A DNA stretch of 64,000 nucleotides from Begonia masoniana. Lineage: Eukaryota > Streptophyta > Magnoliopsida > Cucurbitales > Begoniaceae. Of this stretch, positions 22,034-34,098 are shown piece after piece; position 1 is the first letter of the stretch, and each line of letters starts with the position of its first letter. The notes under the pieces were generated by a model that did not search any database, had not been told where the DNA came from, and was given only the letters and a program-made list of their open reading frames with translations. Position numbers and translations under genes: made by a program. The DNA lies in assembly GCA_022432975.1 (NCBI GenBank), contig CM039502.1:16315453-16379452 (forward strand), read 5' to 3'.

Positions 22034-24350
22034 ACTCGTATGCAGATTCTTTGATTTAGTGAATACCTAGTTCTCTAACACATAATTTTTATCGAGTGAT
22101 GATTGTTTTGTGTTGTTTTCTGATAATATATTGTACACTTCTCGTACAACTGCAACGTTGCTGAATCCATCGGATTATAGTTTCCAATTTATGATCCTTG
22201 TGGTTGTCTTTGAAATTGTCTCTCCTTGTGTTCAAAATAGTATGGAATTTATTGTTAAATTGGATATGATAAAGAAGACGGGCATTGATATGCAAAGGTG
22301 GCTGATTAGTGGCCGGCCATAGTTCAGGGTTCTTGCTTTATTTTTTAGGACTTGGGTGAATGAGAAACGATATGCTTTTGGTGGTCGTCCTCGGTGGCGG
22401 ACTAGGCCGCTAACATGGACTATGGAAATCAGGCTCCGAGTGGCTGGAGCCTAGTTCAACGGTTCTATGCCTGGACTTCTGTCAACGCACAAGTTGGCGT
22501 AAACAAAACATGATTGTCTTAGTTCCGGTCGGCCAATCTTTGGATCATTGGGTCGTCCAAAATAAACTTTTTGGAATTTCAAAACGGAGGCAGCAGCTAG
22601 GTAGACCGTAGACTATACTATCGCAACAGTAGAAGAATACTAGAGTCGTGGCACAACTACTAAAACATTAATGAAAGAAGGACAGTTTCATTGGTGTCGT
22701 AGCACGAATACTAGGGTTGCATCGCCAATTGCGTAAGTTAACTTGATAGATATAATTTGTACGACAGTCATTCGTTTGGAATCAGGTCCGTGTCTGGTTG
22801 AAGTTTGGGCAAGATCAAGCGGAGCCTTTAAAACTAAAACAATCAAAGTCCGACCCGCTGTCATGTTGGACCAGTCTGTCAATCTTGAGCTAGATGATGA
22901 AGTTGAATTGTTGGTGCGCATACTTTGGGTGGGTTCATGCTGTCTTGATGAAATTTCTTCGATTTGGTTGTGATACTTGTCATCTGGCAAGTTCGGCTTA
23001 TGATTTTGGTTTCATAGGAGTCTTCGCATTTCCTATTTCATTATTTCGATCAAGCTTCATTCTTGGAATCCAATTCTAAGTTCGCCCATGTACATATGTT
23101 TCATTGTAACGCAAGATTTTCTTATTTATTTAATATTTAATCGAGGACTTAAATTAATTTAAAGGGAACGCGAAAACACGCACGACAAAGGAATCTAGGG
23201 TTAACTGAATAAACCATGGTTAAGGTCGCTTTCCTTGTCTATTTATGTCGTTTTATAACTCCCGTGATATGAGCTGGCCATTAGAATTGTAGTTAATTCC
23301 AAAAACACCCTTTTTATCTTTCTTCAACTTAATATAAAAAGACATGTTTTTTTAAGGAAAAAAATTAAATGATTTTTTTTTGTGTGTTTTTACTTAAAAA
23401 TAAAATCATTAATTTCACTTTTTTTAATGTACAACATTTTAATAAGGCAGAATACGTAATTTTTTAATTTTATTTGTCTAATAAATTTTACACAAATTTC
23501 AGATTATTATACACAATATTTTTTTAACTACTGGATCTCTCACATATTCTCTCTCAGTCTCTCTCACTAGTAGTCCTCTTCTTCTCTTTTTTATTTTGAT
23601 TAATTGTTAGCAGTGTAATCAATAAAAAATCCTTGAACTATTAAGATTATTAAAAAATCGTTATTAAACTAAGAGATCATAAACTCGTCCGTAAATTATG
23701 TTTGTTAATAAAGATATCCGTTGTTCGAGAGTGAGAGCCCACTCGCAGTAATTTCAACACGAAAATTGTACGGCGGTCTCCCGAACTTAATTTTCAAGCT
23801 CCCGTTGAGGGTTGTTTTTGTTAATGTAGTATAATTTAAGCACAACTTTATTAACGAATATAGTTCAATAGTGAATTTGTTAATGATCTTATAGTTTAAG
23901 AATTTTTTTTTGTTAATTGCTCATTTTAGTCTCATAATATACATTAATTTTATTTAATGAATTTTTATTTATTTGAAAATTTTAATTTTTAGACAAAAAA
24001 TTAACAAATTGATCTTATACAATTACAATCAAGTTATATTTATATTCTAATTTTATAAATAAGCGATATGTAAGTACATAAAATTAAAGTGTAGACGTAA
24101 AAATACTCTTGTTTTAATAGCACAACTGCTAAACTATCGTAAGAGTTGTATATGACTCACTTCTTTTTTCGTCTTCAAGCAATTTTTTTTTAAATGGGTG
24201 AATTTCAAGCTTATAAAGCTAACCCGAGTATAATATACAACACAAAATCTATTAATAAATTTATTCTTCAAAATTGGCTAGATGATAACTTCAAAACAAA
24301 TTAAAAAATTATTAATATTTTGACGAAAAAAATTAAGAATACAAAGATCT
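22034..24350. other. Intergenic; 3' flank of DUF868 gene, nothing recognised
   Basis: The first few hundred bases are likely 3' UTR and terminator of the DUF868 gene. The rest is AT-rich, with short frames lacking homology that I can recognise. Confidence 0.5.
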
Positions 24351-24893
24351 AATTATGTAACAGCTCGACATGTGAAGATAAGGAGGGTCTAGTGTGAGAG
24401 TCCAACTCATACCAGTTAGGGTACACAATCTTACATCGTTTGAGAAACTAGAAAATACATAGTTTATAAGTAGGTTTTCTGTCCTGCTTAATACAACGTA
24501 TTTTGGGCTAACTTCAAGAACAAAATCGCGTGGGCTCAGACTCAATGCAGATAATATTGTACTGTGAGCACTAGAGAGACATTACAAATGATATCAGAGT
24601 CATTGTTCAACCGGAAGTATGGTTGACAAGGACGTAGGGCTTTGAAGGAAGGAGATTGTGTCAGTCCGCCACGTGAAGGTAAAGAGACCCCAATCTGAGG
24701 GGTAGATTCATACCAGTAGAGGTGTACAATCCCACATTGTTTAGAAGAGTAAAAAAATAAATGATTTATAAGTAGAGTTTCTCTTCCTAGTTAGTAAAAT
24801 ATTTTTTTGGCTGACCCCAAAAACAAAACTGCGTGGATTGCGATCTAAAACAGACAATATTATAGTAGGAGTGCCGAAGAAGGTTACAAATTA
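24351..24893. other. TSD AATTA of the TRIM element
   Basis: AATTA at 24351-24355 and 24889-24893 borders the TRIM precisely. Confidence 0.9.
24356..24888 (+). mobile_element. TRIM (terminal-repeat retrotransposon in miniature), 533 bp
   Basis: Two direct terminal repeats: 24356-24586 (231 bp) and 24657-24888 (232 bp). Both run from TG to CA and share ATACCAGT, GTACACAATC, CATTGTTT/CATCGTTT, TTTATAAGTAG and AAAACAAAACTGCGTGG-type blocks. The 70-bp core carries a degenerate initiator-Met PBS (TGATATCAGAGT at 24589-24600, two changes from TGGTATCAGAGC) and a purine tract (GAAGGAAGGAGA) before the 3' repeat. There is no coding capacity. The complete structure with a perfect TSD makes the call firm; the repeats have diverged, so it is not recent. 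Confidence 0.92.
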
Positions 24894-25568
24894 AATCTAG
24901 TTTTAAGTCATGACAAGGAAAATTTTATTTTACTTGGTTTAAATTGCAATTTACATCATCTTCATTTACAATGGACACCTTGGATAAATAAAATAAACTT
25001 CAACTTTTTATATTATTTAATTTGTTATTTTACTTATTTGATTTATTTTAATTTCACAAAAAAGATATTTATTTATTTATGATAAAACATTTAAAAAATA
25101 GCTGGCAAATACCATGACATACTGTCTCATCTGTATTCCTTTCTGGTTCTTACAGATGGCATACAGCTGTATTATTCCTCTCCACAGTTACCAAAATACC
25201 CTGAAGTACTTCATCTAATTACTCTACCCTGCTTCCAGTTCCATACGACATCGTTCCGCAAACGGCTGCGACCGTTGAAAATGGTCATATTCGGTTATGA
25301 TGTTTTTGCCCCTTTCAACGGTAACCTGCTCAGTCTAAGACAAGCTAAATGACAAAAAGTCAGAGGGTTGACCTGGGTGCAAATCTGTCTTTTCACTTCA
25401 TTGAGTTCTAATAAAGTAAGACAGAGCCGTAATTACTTTTACAGCTCGGAGCGTAACTTAGTAGCTTCGCTATTTTACAAATATTTTGGACAGTGAAAAG
25501 AAAACGCCCATACAAAGAAGAAGAAGAAGAGGTTGAGAGATGAGAAGAAAGAACGAGCAGTGAATCAC
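24894..25568 (+). promoter_or_regulatory. Upstream region of the NDRG-like gene
   Basis: Probable promoter and 5' leader. Three AACGG cores (25261-25265 forward; 25272-25276 reverse; 25317-25321 forward) cluster about 250-310 bp before the ATG. They resemble the core of Myb-bound M-phase elements. A GAAGAAGAAGAAGA tract at about 25518 precedes the ATG, as in many plant leaders. Functional meaning is inferred. Confidence 0.4.
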
Positions 25569-26986
25569 ATGGGCGAGTCGAGTGACTCGGTTTCCATTGA
25601 CATTGATGTAGTTTCTCTAGGAGGGAAGGTAAATCTTTCCTTCAGTTGACATTTTGTATCTGCTAACCGGTTTCTTCTTTCTGTTTTAGTGAGCTTCAGT
25701 GTAATTCTTGTAGGAATATGTGGTGAAAACTAGTAAAGGCTCAATCTCTGTGTTTGTTTCTGGGGATCAAGAAAAGCCTGCATTGATAACATACCCAGAT
25801 GTTGCTCTCAATCGTACGCTTCTTTCTACCTCTTTTTAATTCAAGTTCACTGTTGAGACTACGATTCCGACATTTTCCCATTTTTGTTGTGTTGATTGAA
25901 AAATTTGAGGTATTCTTTGAATGAAATTTGAATCAGGATCTCAACGGACTTCAATTGAGGTTTCCTCCATAGATTTAATTGAGTCAAAGGTCAAGTCGTC
26001 ACTTAATTGAATCTATTATGGAATCATCATGTTCCCTACCGTAATAGTTGAATCTGGATTTGAAAGCAGTTTGAAGTGTTTTTCACCGTGTCATGATCAC
26101 TTAGTGGTCAAATCTTAAGCTGCCTCTTTATCTCATTTGTTAAGTAGAAGATTAGAAGTAATGATGTCCTTGATTTTCATAATGTGAAGCTTTAGAAAAT
26201 CTCGTGAAATCTGTAACTCATTCTGGCAACCAGTCTGTTTGAATCAAAATTAAGTTTATCCATGAGATTTTCTTTGTTCTTGTACCTTGGATGCTTTATA
26301 CCCTTTGTTTGCTCATTTTTTGTGTTTAATTTAGTGTCAAGCTACTATCATTTCGACAAATGTCATCAATCTTCCGAAGCCTATCGCTCCAGCAGCATGT
26401 AGTACTATAACGTGATCCCGAATATCGATAATATTGATATGATGGAAAATTTAAACCATCTTTTGGATTCTTTATAACTTTACTTTGCTGTTTCTGCACA
26501 GACATGTCGTGTTTCAACGGTCTCTTCTTTTTCCCTGATACTGCTTCTTTGCTTCTTCATAACTTCTGTATTTACCACATTGATGCCCCTGGGCACGAGG
26601 TCAGCAACTTTTTTGTTTTCATTTTTGACGATTTCTAAATTGAGATTCTAATACATTAAATATCGAAGAGTATTTCCAGCTAGGAGCAGATGTGATTTCT
26701 TCTGAAGTCCCTGTGTTGAACGTCGATGACCTTTCTGATCAAGTAGCTGAAGTTCTTGATTTCTTCATGTATGTATTTCTTCACTTCCTTTTGTCATTTT
26801 TTCTTCTTGGCCTATTTTTTATTATATTTGATGACTGATGATCATAGTTACTTGCTATGAGTCGAAAATAATGTTATCATTCCAAATGTCACTCTGTGTA
26901 TGGTTATATATATTTTTTACTATACTAATTGTAAAACCATGTCATTCGAGTGTCATCGGATTCGTCACACATACTAGAATGATGAG

Positions 26987-27495
<509 letters not shown>

Positions 27496-29150
27496 TGGTT
27501 TCCTTCATATATAATGCTTAACGTTATAAAATTTCTTCAAAATGGCTCTCAATACATATTTTGTTTCAATTATTTCATGTGTCACATTATTCGAACACTC
27601 TGATAAGTATCCAATTACAATTTACGTATAAACTTAAATTTCTTTCGTAAGGAAAATCCTTCGTTTTTGCATAGATTGTGGTAAAAAATGTATGGATGAT
27701 TAAGTTACTCCTCAATATACAAACTCAAACTCTTGATATCAAAGCCAAAGGTCCCAAGTTCGAATCTTGCGAAGTCAAAAAATTAACGCCATTAAGAAAA
27801 TTTATATGTAAGAACCAATAATAAAAAAAAAATTGGTCGACACGTGAGGATTGTTGGTAATTGATCTGATTGTTGGTGAAACATTAATCAAAGCATTACT
27901 AAGAAATTGGTCTACTTGTTTTTACCATGAAATTATTCATGGTCTTTGTGAATCAGGTTGAAAGAGGTTCTGTGTTTGGGTGTAACAGCTGGTGCTTACA
28001 TTCTAACTCTCTTTGCAGTAAGTGGACAAATTCTGCTACTTTTTACTTTTGACGATAATATCAATATCTCTATCGGAAATTTGTCGTACAAGGACTTAAA
28101 ACGTAATAAGGAAGATCTCCCTAATCTGTCGATGTCTCTTCCTGCAAATTTTCCCGCATCGCAGCTGAAATATAAAGAACGAGTGCTTGGTCTGATTCTC
28201 GTTTCCCCTATTTGCAAAGCGCCTTCCTGGACAGAGTGGATTTACAACAAGGTTTACACCTTTATCTCTTAATGAACATCACTTTTGTGAATTACAAATA
28301 AAAATTATCGTAGCTCATCGTGTATTCGTTCATAAAATGTTTAAAAATAGAACTCTTTTCCCTGATGAATGCAGGTCTTATTGAATTTGTTATACTTTTA
28401 TGGTATGTGTGATGTCATGAAGGAATGTCTACTTCAACGTTACTTTAGTAAGGTACATGCTGGTGTGAAATCACTGTCTCAGGTCACTTGATGATCTTGG
28501 TTGTTTAAACTTGAAATTCTTTACATTCTTGACGCAGGAGCTCAGATGTGGAATGCAAGGAACAGGGTCGGAAATAATACGAGTTTGTCAAAGGTAAGGC
28601 TCGATGTTCGTTCTCTTTCTGACAATATGTTGATGCGGTAAGCAAGGTTTAGACTAACAAGATATGAAATAAGAGAAATTATGGAGAGAGACAAAAATAG
28701 GCTCAAAAGCAATAATGTTAGAATTCAGTGTGACTCGAATTTTATTTGGGTCGACTGATTGGGCTCGTGTTGAAAATCTCAATTTATGTAGAATTTGGAT
28801 TTAATTTTATAAATGTATAGTTGAGTCGTAAAACTCACAGTACTTTGATTTTGGGACAGTGAATTTCTTTTTTGCTCGTTTTTTCGTCAAGGAATTCTAC
28901 CTTCAATTTAGTAGATGTTTTCCTTGTATGATTTCAGTTGCTCGATGAAAGACAGAGTTTGAACGTCATGCGATTCCTTCAAGCGATGAACGAGTAAGAC
29001 CTTGCTTCCTTCAATCAAGCTATGATATTACATGTTTCTAAGCATAGTTTTGAATTTACAACACAGATATGAATGAGTCTTCCGTTTGATAAACTTAAGT
29101 ATAGAGTCTTCCGTTTGATAAACTTAAGTATAAAGTCTTGTAAACTAGAC

Positions 29151-29398
29151 TACTGTATGATGTTTTTAATAAGTGAGTGTATTTATTTGTATATTTTGTC
29201 ACGATATATCCCGATACGTCATCAAACTTGGTTTAATCTATCTTATTTATTTATCTATTTTGGATAATGCACGATACTGTATGATGTTTTTAATAAGTGA
29301 GTGTATTTATTTGTATATTTTGTCACGATATATCCCGATACGTCATCAAACTTGGTTTAATCTATCTTATTTATTTATCTATTTTGGATAATGCACGA
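29151..29398 (+). repeat. 124-bp tandem duplication in NDRG intron 9
   Basis: Two copies, 29151-29274 and 29275-29398, are almost identical (shared start TACTGTATGATG, shared TTGTCACGATATATCCCGAT). Just before it a 32-bp direct repeat (GAGTCTTCCGTTTGATAAAC) occurs twice at about 29075-29138. Confidence 0.9.
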
Positions 29399-29874
29399 AT
29401 TTAGTTAAAAAATTTTATTTCAGGAGATGCGACATTAGTGAAAGATTGAGGAAGTTGCAACGCAAAACACTTATATTTGTTGGTGAAAGCAGTCCATTTC
29501 ATGCTGAATCTGTGTACATGAGTGCGAAAATCGATTCAAGAAGTAGTACTCTCATCGAGGTATCATTTTATCTCGTCATTTATCTTGCTTATCAACTTGT
29601 TAAGGCAAAGTTAGAACAAGACGTACTGATCAAATTGATAAATTACAAACAATTTCAAAAACAGAAACTCGGGACTTGAAAATAATTCAATTCCCCTTTA
29701 TGTTGCAGTTCAGTCAATTTGACAAATTTTAGAAAGAGAGGTATTAACCATGCTGATAAATTACAACAAGTGCTAAAAGCTCGTGTTGGAAAATAATCTA
29801 GAATAAATTATATATTTTTTACGGCATTTCTTCTCACAACGTAAATCAATTTTTTTAGGTCCTTAACATGTATT

Positions 29875-30792
29875 AATCATCGCATGAAAATTAATCATCG
29901 CATGAAAATTAATCATCGCATGAAAATTAATCATCGCATGAAAATTAATCATCGCATGAAAATTAATCATCGCATGAAAATTAATCATCGCATGAAAATT
30001 AATCATCGCATGAAAATTAATCATCGCATGAAAATTAATCATCGCATGAAAATTAATCATCGCATGAAAATTAATCATCGCATGAAAATTAATCATCGCA
30101 TGAAAATTAATCATCGCATGAAAATTAATCATCGCATGAAAATTAATCATCGCATGAAAATTAATCATCGCATGAAAATTAATCATCGCATGAAAATTAA
30201 TCATCGCATGAAAATTAATCATCGCATGAAAATTAATCATCGCATGAAAATTAATCATCGCATGAAAATTAATCATCGCATGAAAATTAATCATCGCATG
30301 AAAATTAATCATCGCATGAAAATTAATCATCGCATGAAAATTAATCATCGCATGAAAATTAATCATCGCATGAAAATTAATCATCGCATGAAAATTAATC
30401 ATCGCATGAAAATTAATCATCGCATGAAAATTAATCATCGCATGAAAATTAATCATCGCATGAAAATTAATCATCGCATGAAAATTAATCATCGCATGAA
30501 AATTAATCATCGCATGAAAATTAATCATCGCATGAAAATTAATCATCGCATGAAAATTAATCATCGCATGAAAATTAATCATCGCATGAAAATTAATCAT
30601 CGCATGAAAATTAATCATCGCATGAAAATTAATCATCGCATGAAAATTAATCATCGCATGAAAATTAATCATCGCATGAAAATTAATCATCGCATGAAAA
30701 TTAATCATCGCATGAAAATTAATCATCGCATGAAAATTAATCATCGCATGAAAATTAATCATCGCATGAAAATTAATCATCGCATGAAAATG
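29875..30792 (+). repeat. 18-bp satellite, about 51 identical units, ending in the assembly gap
   Basis: The unit ATTAATCATCGCATGAAA repeats with no change that I could see until the N run. As 18 is a multiple of 3, several frames stay open on both strands; this is not a gene. It sits where the last NDRG exons should lie. Confidence 0.97.
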
Positions 30793-30892
30793 NNNNNNNN
30801 NNNNNNNNNNNNNNNNNNNNNNNNNNNNNNNNNNNNNNNNNNNNNNNNNNNNNNNNNNNNNNNNNNNNNNNNNNNNNNNNNNNNNNNNNNNN
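30793..30892. other. Assembly gap (100 N)
   Basis: Exactly 100 N, the usual placeholder for a gap of unknown size. Sequence on the two sides need not be adjacent in the genome. Confidence 0.99.
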
Positions 30893-31587
30893 CTCTGACG
30901 CATGAGCTCCCAATGAGGTCAAACGAGAAGGAGACCCAAGAAAAAAGCTGGCTACAACAAAAAAAAGGATATTGCTCTAAAGCTCCTCCAGTAAACATGA
31001 AGTATCTGAGGAAGAAGAATAAGATGATGATGAGGATATAGCTCGCTACTAAGAGATTCGCAAGTTCTCCAAAGGAAGAAGCTTCATGGGAGAGAGTTTT
31101 TCCAGGAATGAAAGGCAACCTAAAGACAAGGAGATTACCCTTCTTTGGGTGGGAAACCCGGGGTCACATGAATTCGATTGTCCACAATGGAAAGCCCCCA
31201 AGAAATTCAAAAAGAGGGCAATAAAGTCCACTTGGTATAACAATTGAAAGTGACGTCTTCTTCAGAAGATGATGGAAAAAAACAAGGGATGGGGGAAAGA
31301 AAAGTCGCCAATCTGTGCTTCATGTGCCATGAAAAAGAGGTCAATTCATTCTTCAGTGTGCACAGTGATAATGATGAGGGTGATCTATAGATTGCCTTTC
31401 AATGACTGTTAAACAGTATAGTATGCTTAAATCTAAGTACAACTCCTTAAAGACAGAAAATGCAAACCTGTAGACAAGCATGCTAAGGAGTTAACTGCAT
31501 GTCAAGTGAGATCGATATCTTACAAGCAAAAACGAAGATTTGAATAATATTTTCCTGAATTTAGCTAATGGCACCAAGTTATTTAAG

Positions 31588-31588
<1 letters not shown>
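30893..31588 (+). pseudogene. Degenerate Ty1/copia gag fragment
   Basis: Frames with shifts recall copia gag 3' parts: KGYCSKAPPVN, an acidic stretch with EDIARY, EIRKFSKGRSF, a decayed zinc-knuckle end (GSHEFDCPQWKAPKKFKKRA), SSSEDDGKKQG, NLCFMCHEKEVNSF, then KSKYNSLKTENANL and NEDLNNIFLNLANGTKLF. Stops and frameshifts are frequent. It ends abruptly at the poly-T of the DRT102-like copy. No LTR was found nearby. Confidence 0.65.
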
Positions 31589-31590
<2 letters not shown>

Positions 31591-31622
<32 letters not shown>

Positions 31623-32339
31623 CTTCCTTTTTAGTCAGATTACAAACACTCTTTTTCCCCTTCTACACCACCAAATCATGCCCAAATGAATGATGGTGTG
31701 CTGGATCCACACTTTCAGCCTTAAACCTCACAATCGCTGACGTCGGAGTTTCTCTCAAAATCTTCATCGAACCCCTTGGAATCGAATATATCGGACCCAA
31801 AACCCTACTCTTCGCAAGACAACAGAGAGAACAAGCGTCGGATGGAGATAATTTTGTGTCTTTCTCCCCGATTTAGGACATTTCAAACACCGAATTGTCC
31901 AGAAAAGACTCGATTTCCTGAGGCCAGGGCTTCATTCCAGAAGCAGGACAGGGACACTTAAATGGAGTGTAAAGCCAAGTGTTGAGAAATTCAATGGCGG
32001 ATTCCGGCTTAGTAGACATACCAGAAACAGAGAGAACGTTGGAGTTGTTGATGGACCGAGCATTGAGGTCTCATCAGAAGTAAGACAAGCGGCAGCAAAC
32101 TTGTTAGCGAAGATGGCAACACCGATGCCAGTCCCGCAGGAGACGAGGCCTAGGGTTTCGACGGAATCATCGGCAAATGAAACACGACGAACAACCTCGG
32201 TGGCGAAAGAGTAGTAGGAGGAGGTGCCCAGGTATTCAACGTCTATGTCGGGACAGCGAAGATGAGAAACCAGAGCATCTTCCAAAGTACAACCGAAGGA
32301 GTCGGCTCCGGCGATAATTATGAGTTTTCGGTGAGCCAT
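31591..32339 (-). pseudogene. DRT102: DRT102-like (RpiB/LacAB fold plus cupin) pseudogene with poly(A) tail
   Basis: On the minus strand from the ATG at 32339: KLIIIAGADSFGCTLEDALV, VSHLR, EYLGTSSYY, LVSCGTGIGVAIFANKF, the RpiB/LacAB-like domain of plant DRT102 (DNA-damage repair/toleration) proteins. A few residues after FANKF are missing. Near 32062 the frame shifts; in the next frame come NARSINNSNVLSVSGMS, ESAIEFLNTWLYTPF and KPWPQEIESFL, then an in-frame TAA. Further on, ETPTSAIVRFKAESVDPAHH, HSFGHDLVV, another stop, and KSVCNLT of the cupin domain. The copy ends at AATCTGACTAAAAAGGAAG and a 32-nt A run (31591-31622 as T). This fits a reverse-transcribed copy primed at an A-rich site inside the message, inserted in copia gag DNA. 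The ribose-5-phosphate isomerase activity of this family is not established in plants. Clearly non-functional. Confidence 0.85.
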
Positions 32340-32556
32340 GGTGGAAAGAGCAGGAGCGAGAGAAGGTCGCCAGAGAAGCCTCTTCGTTCGGAGAAGGAGA
32401 CGGTGTTACGAAGCAGCAAATCTTGCTGGTATCAGCTGAGCGGGCTTCTCCTCCTTCGAATATTAATGACTTGTAACTATTTATAAATGAAAAGGTCCAT
32501 AATAACCCTCCTTGCAAAATAATTAAAAACCCAAGATTACCCGTATACCCTACATG

Positions 32557-33165
32557 TAGGGGTGGGCAAGACCGGACCGCGGACCGAGAACCGGACCGGA
32601 CCGCAAGTGTTGGTCCGGTTTTGGGTGGTCCTTGACTGTTCTTGGTCCGGGACTGGTCCACAAAGCAAAAATCTCATGGGCAATGGTCCGGTCCACGGTC
32701 CATAGTCCGAAATTCCCGAAAGACCGGACCGGACCAAGAACCCAATAGTTTTTATATTATGATAGTTTAGATGTTGAATTTAGTTTATCTTATGAGATTT
32801 TATTTTAAGTATAGATTATTAGATTTAATTTGTTAGATTTAATTTGTTAGATTAATATATGTTACTTTCATTTTTTATTCTTTCGATTAAGAGTACGAGT
32901 AAAAATATGTATGCTGAGTTTATTGGAAAAATTTATATGCAATTTCAGAATTTTTTGTTTTTTTATTCTTTTTTTAAAAATATTCAGCATTACAATGGGA
33001 GAAACCGGGACCGGACCGGGACCGGACCGAATTTTTTGGTCTGGTCCGGTCTGGTCCCGATCCTTGCACGGTCCGGTACTGGGATTCAGGATAAAATTCC
33101 CGAATCCCATGGTCCGGTCCAATTTCGGCTCAAGACCGAACCAGACCGGACCATGCCCACCCCTA
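32557..33165. mobile_element. hAT-type non-autonomous element A, 609 bp, 8-bp TSD
   Basis: Perfect terminal inverted repeat TAGGGGTGGGCA / TGCCCACCCCTA with the 8-bp TSD CCTACATG (32549-32556 and 33166-33173). Both subterminal regions are crowded with GGACCGGACC/GGTCCGGTCC motifs, as expected for hAT transposase-binding regions; the middle is AT-rich. No transposase frame. Confidence 0.93.
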
Positions 33166-33427
33166 CCTACATGTTATCTGTTGAGAATCGAACGATAAAC
33201 GAAAAAAGAAAAATATACAAAAAACAGAGACACAAAAATTTACGGGAAAAATCTCTTTGAGGGAAAATCACGACTAAAAGAGAAATTCTCTAATAAAAAA
33301 TCTAGGTAGAATGAATTTTGCTACTCAAATATATATTTATTTGTTAAATTAGAACCCTAATCCTAGTGTTGAGGTGAACCAAAAAAATTGGGTAGAGCCG
33401 AATCTAAATATTAACTAGGTCAACGTC

Positions 33428-33505
33428 CTGTACTTCGTGGCGTTTTAGTCGAATTGGAAGAAGCTGTAGGTATTATCGCAGGTCAATCAACTGGGAGCGA
33501 CTGAT
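33428..33505 (+). other. Possible plastid rpoC2 fragment (NUPT)
   Basis: A short open stretch reads VLVELEEAVGIIAGQSTG, very close to the conserved plastid RNA polymerase beta'' (rpoC2) segment around LVELGEAVGIIAGQSIGE. It ends at TGA soon after (33510). Such short plastid inserts are common in plant nuclear DNA. The fragment is short, hence moderate confidence. Confidence 0.5.
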
Positions 33506-33732
33506 CCTCCAGAACAACTAAAAAAGATAAAGAAGTATTGATAGTCAAATCAAATATGTATTTTTATTCGAAAATAAAATAATCATATTAAATTATAAGG
33601 TGACAATTAACAAGTGTTTGGTTTTAGTCAAAACTAAATTGTTTTTAGCCAATCAACCATGAGTCTTCTTCTAAATATAGTTCCCTATTAAACACAACCA
33701 CCACTTTCGACATTAATTCTCTACGACATTAA

Positions 33733-34098
33733 TTCTTCATTGACGATGAAGAGTCGTTCAACTATTCCATTCGGGAGCGCTTTGAAAAGCTCGACCTCGA
33801 TGGCGATGGAGGGTTGAGTCGTGAAGTGCTCCATGTAGGAGTCAAAATTTTACCACTGTTGTACGAGTCAGCCAATTCATTGCTAGAGGAGGCATTGGAG
33901 GATTTGCACAACGTTGTTTTTGAGAGGTTTGACGAGAACGGGAATGGAGCCATCGATCGAGATGAGTTTAAATCGCTAATGACGGAAATTCTACTTGCTA
34001 CGGCTCGTGGAATCGGCAATTTTCCCATTCAATTTGCTCTTGAACAAGATAGTTTGCTAATGAAGGCTGTTGAACATGATTTGGGAAGAGAATTTTGA
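33733..34098 (+). pseudogene. EF-hand calcium-binding protein fragment, no start codon
   Basis: Open frame of 121 codons between TAA (33730) and TGA (34096-34098), with no in-frame ATG before the first EF-hand. EF loop 1, DLDGDGGLSREV, lacks the acidic residue at position 12. EF loop 2, DENGNGAIDRDE, is canonical. The tail TARGIGNFPIQFALEQDSLL matches the plant single-exon EF-hand family (about 130-140 residues), of which the first 10-20 residues are missing here. It could be a 5'-truncated copy or have an unseen upstream exon. Codons are otherwise intact, so the break may be recent. Confidence 0.6.

Noticed and set aside
27690..27800. tRNA-derived SINE, because of GGTCCCAAGTTCGAATCTTG (B-box-like)
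   Set aside because: No convincing A box, tail or TSD; kept only as a weak hint.
29875..30792. CRISPR-like regular repeats
   Set aside because: Direct satellite without spacers in a plant nuclear sequence; the LTR arrays are likewise head-to-tail with no unique spacers.
29863..31041. Long open frames on both strands across an 18-bp repeat
   Set aside because: A unit length divisible by three keeps frames open; the frames also run through the N gap.
33814..34098. EF-hand protein starting at 33814
   Set aside because: The codon there is TTG, not ATG, and the EF-hand frame extends upstream to a stop at 33730, so this is not a real start.
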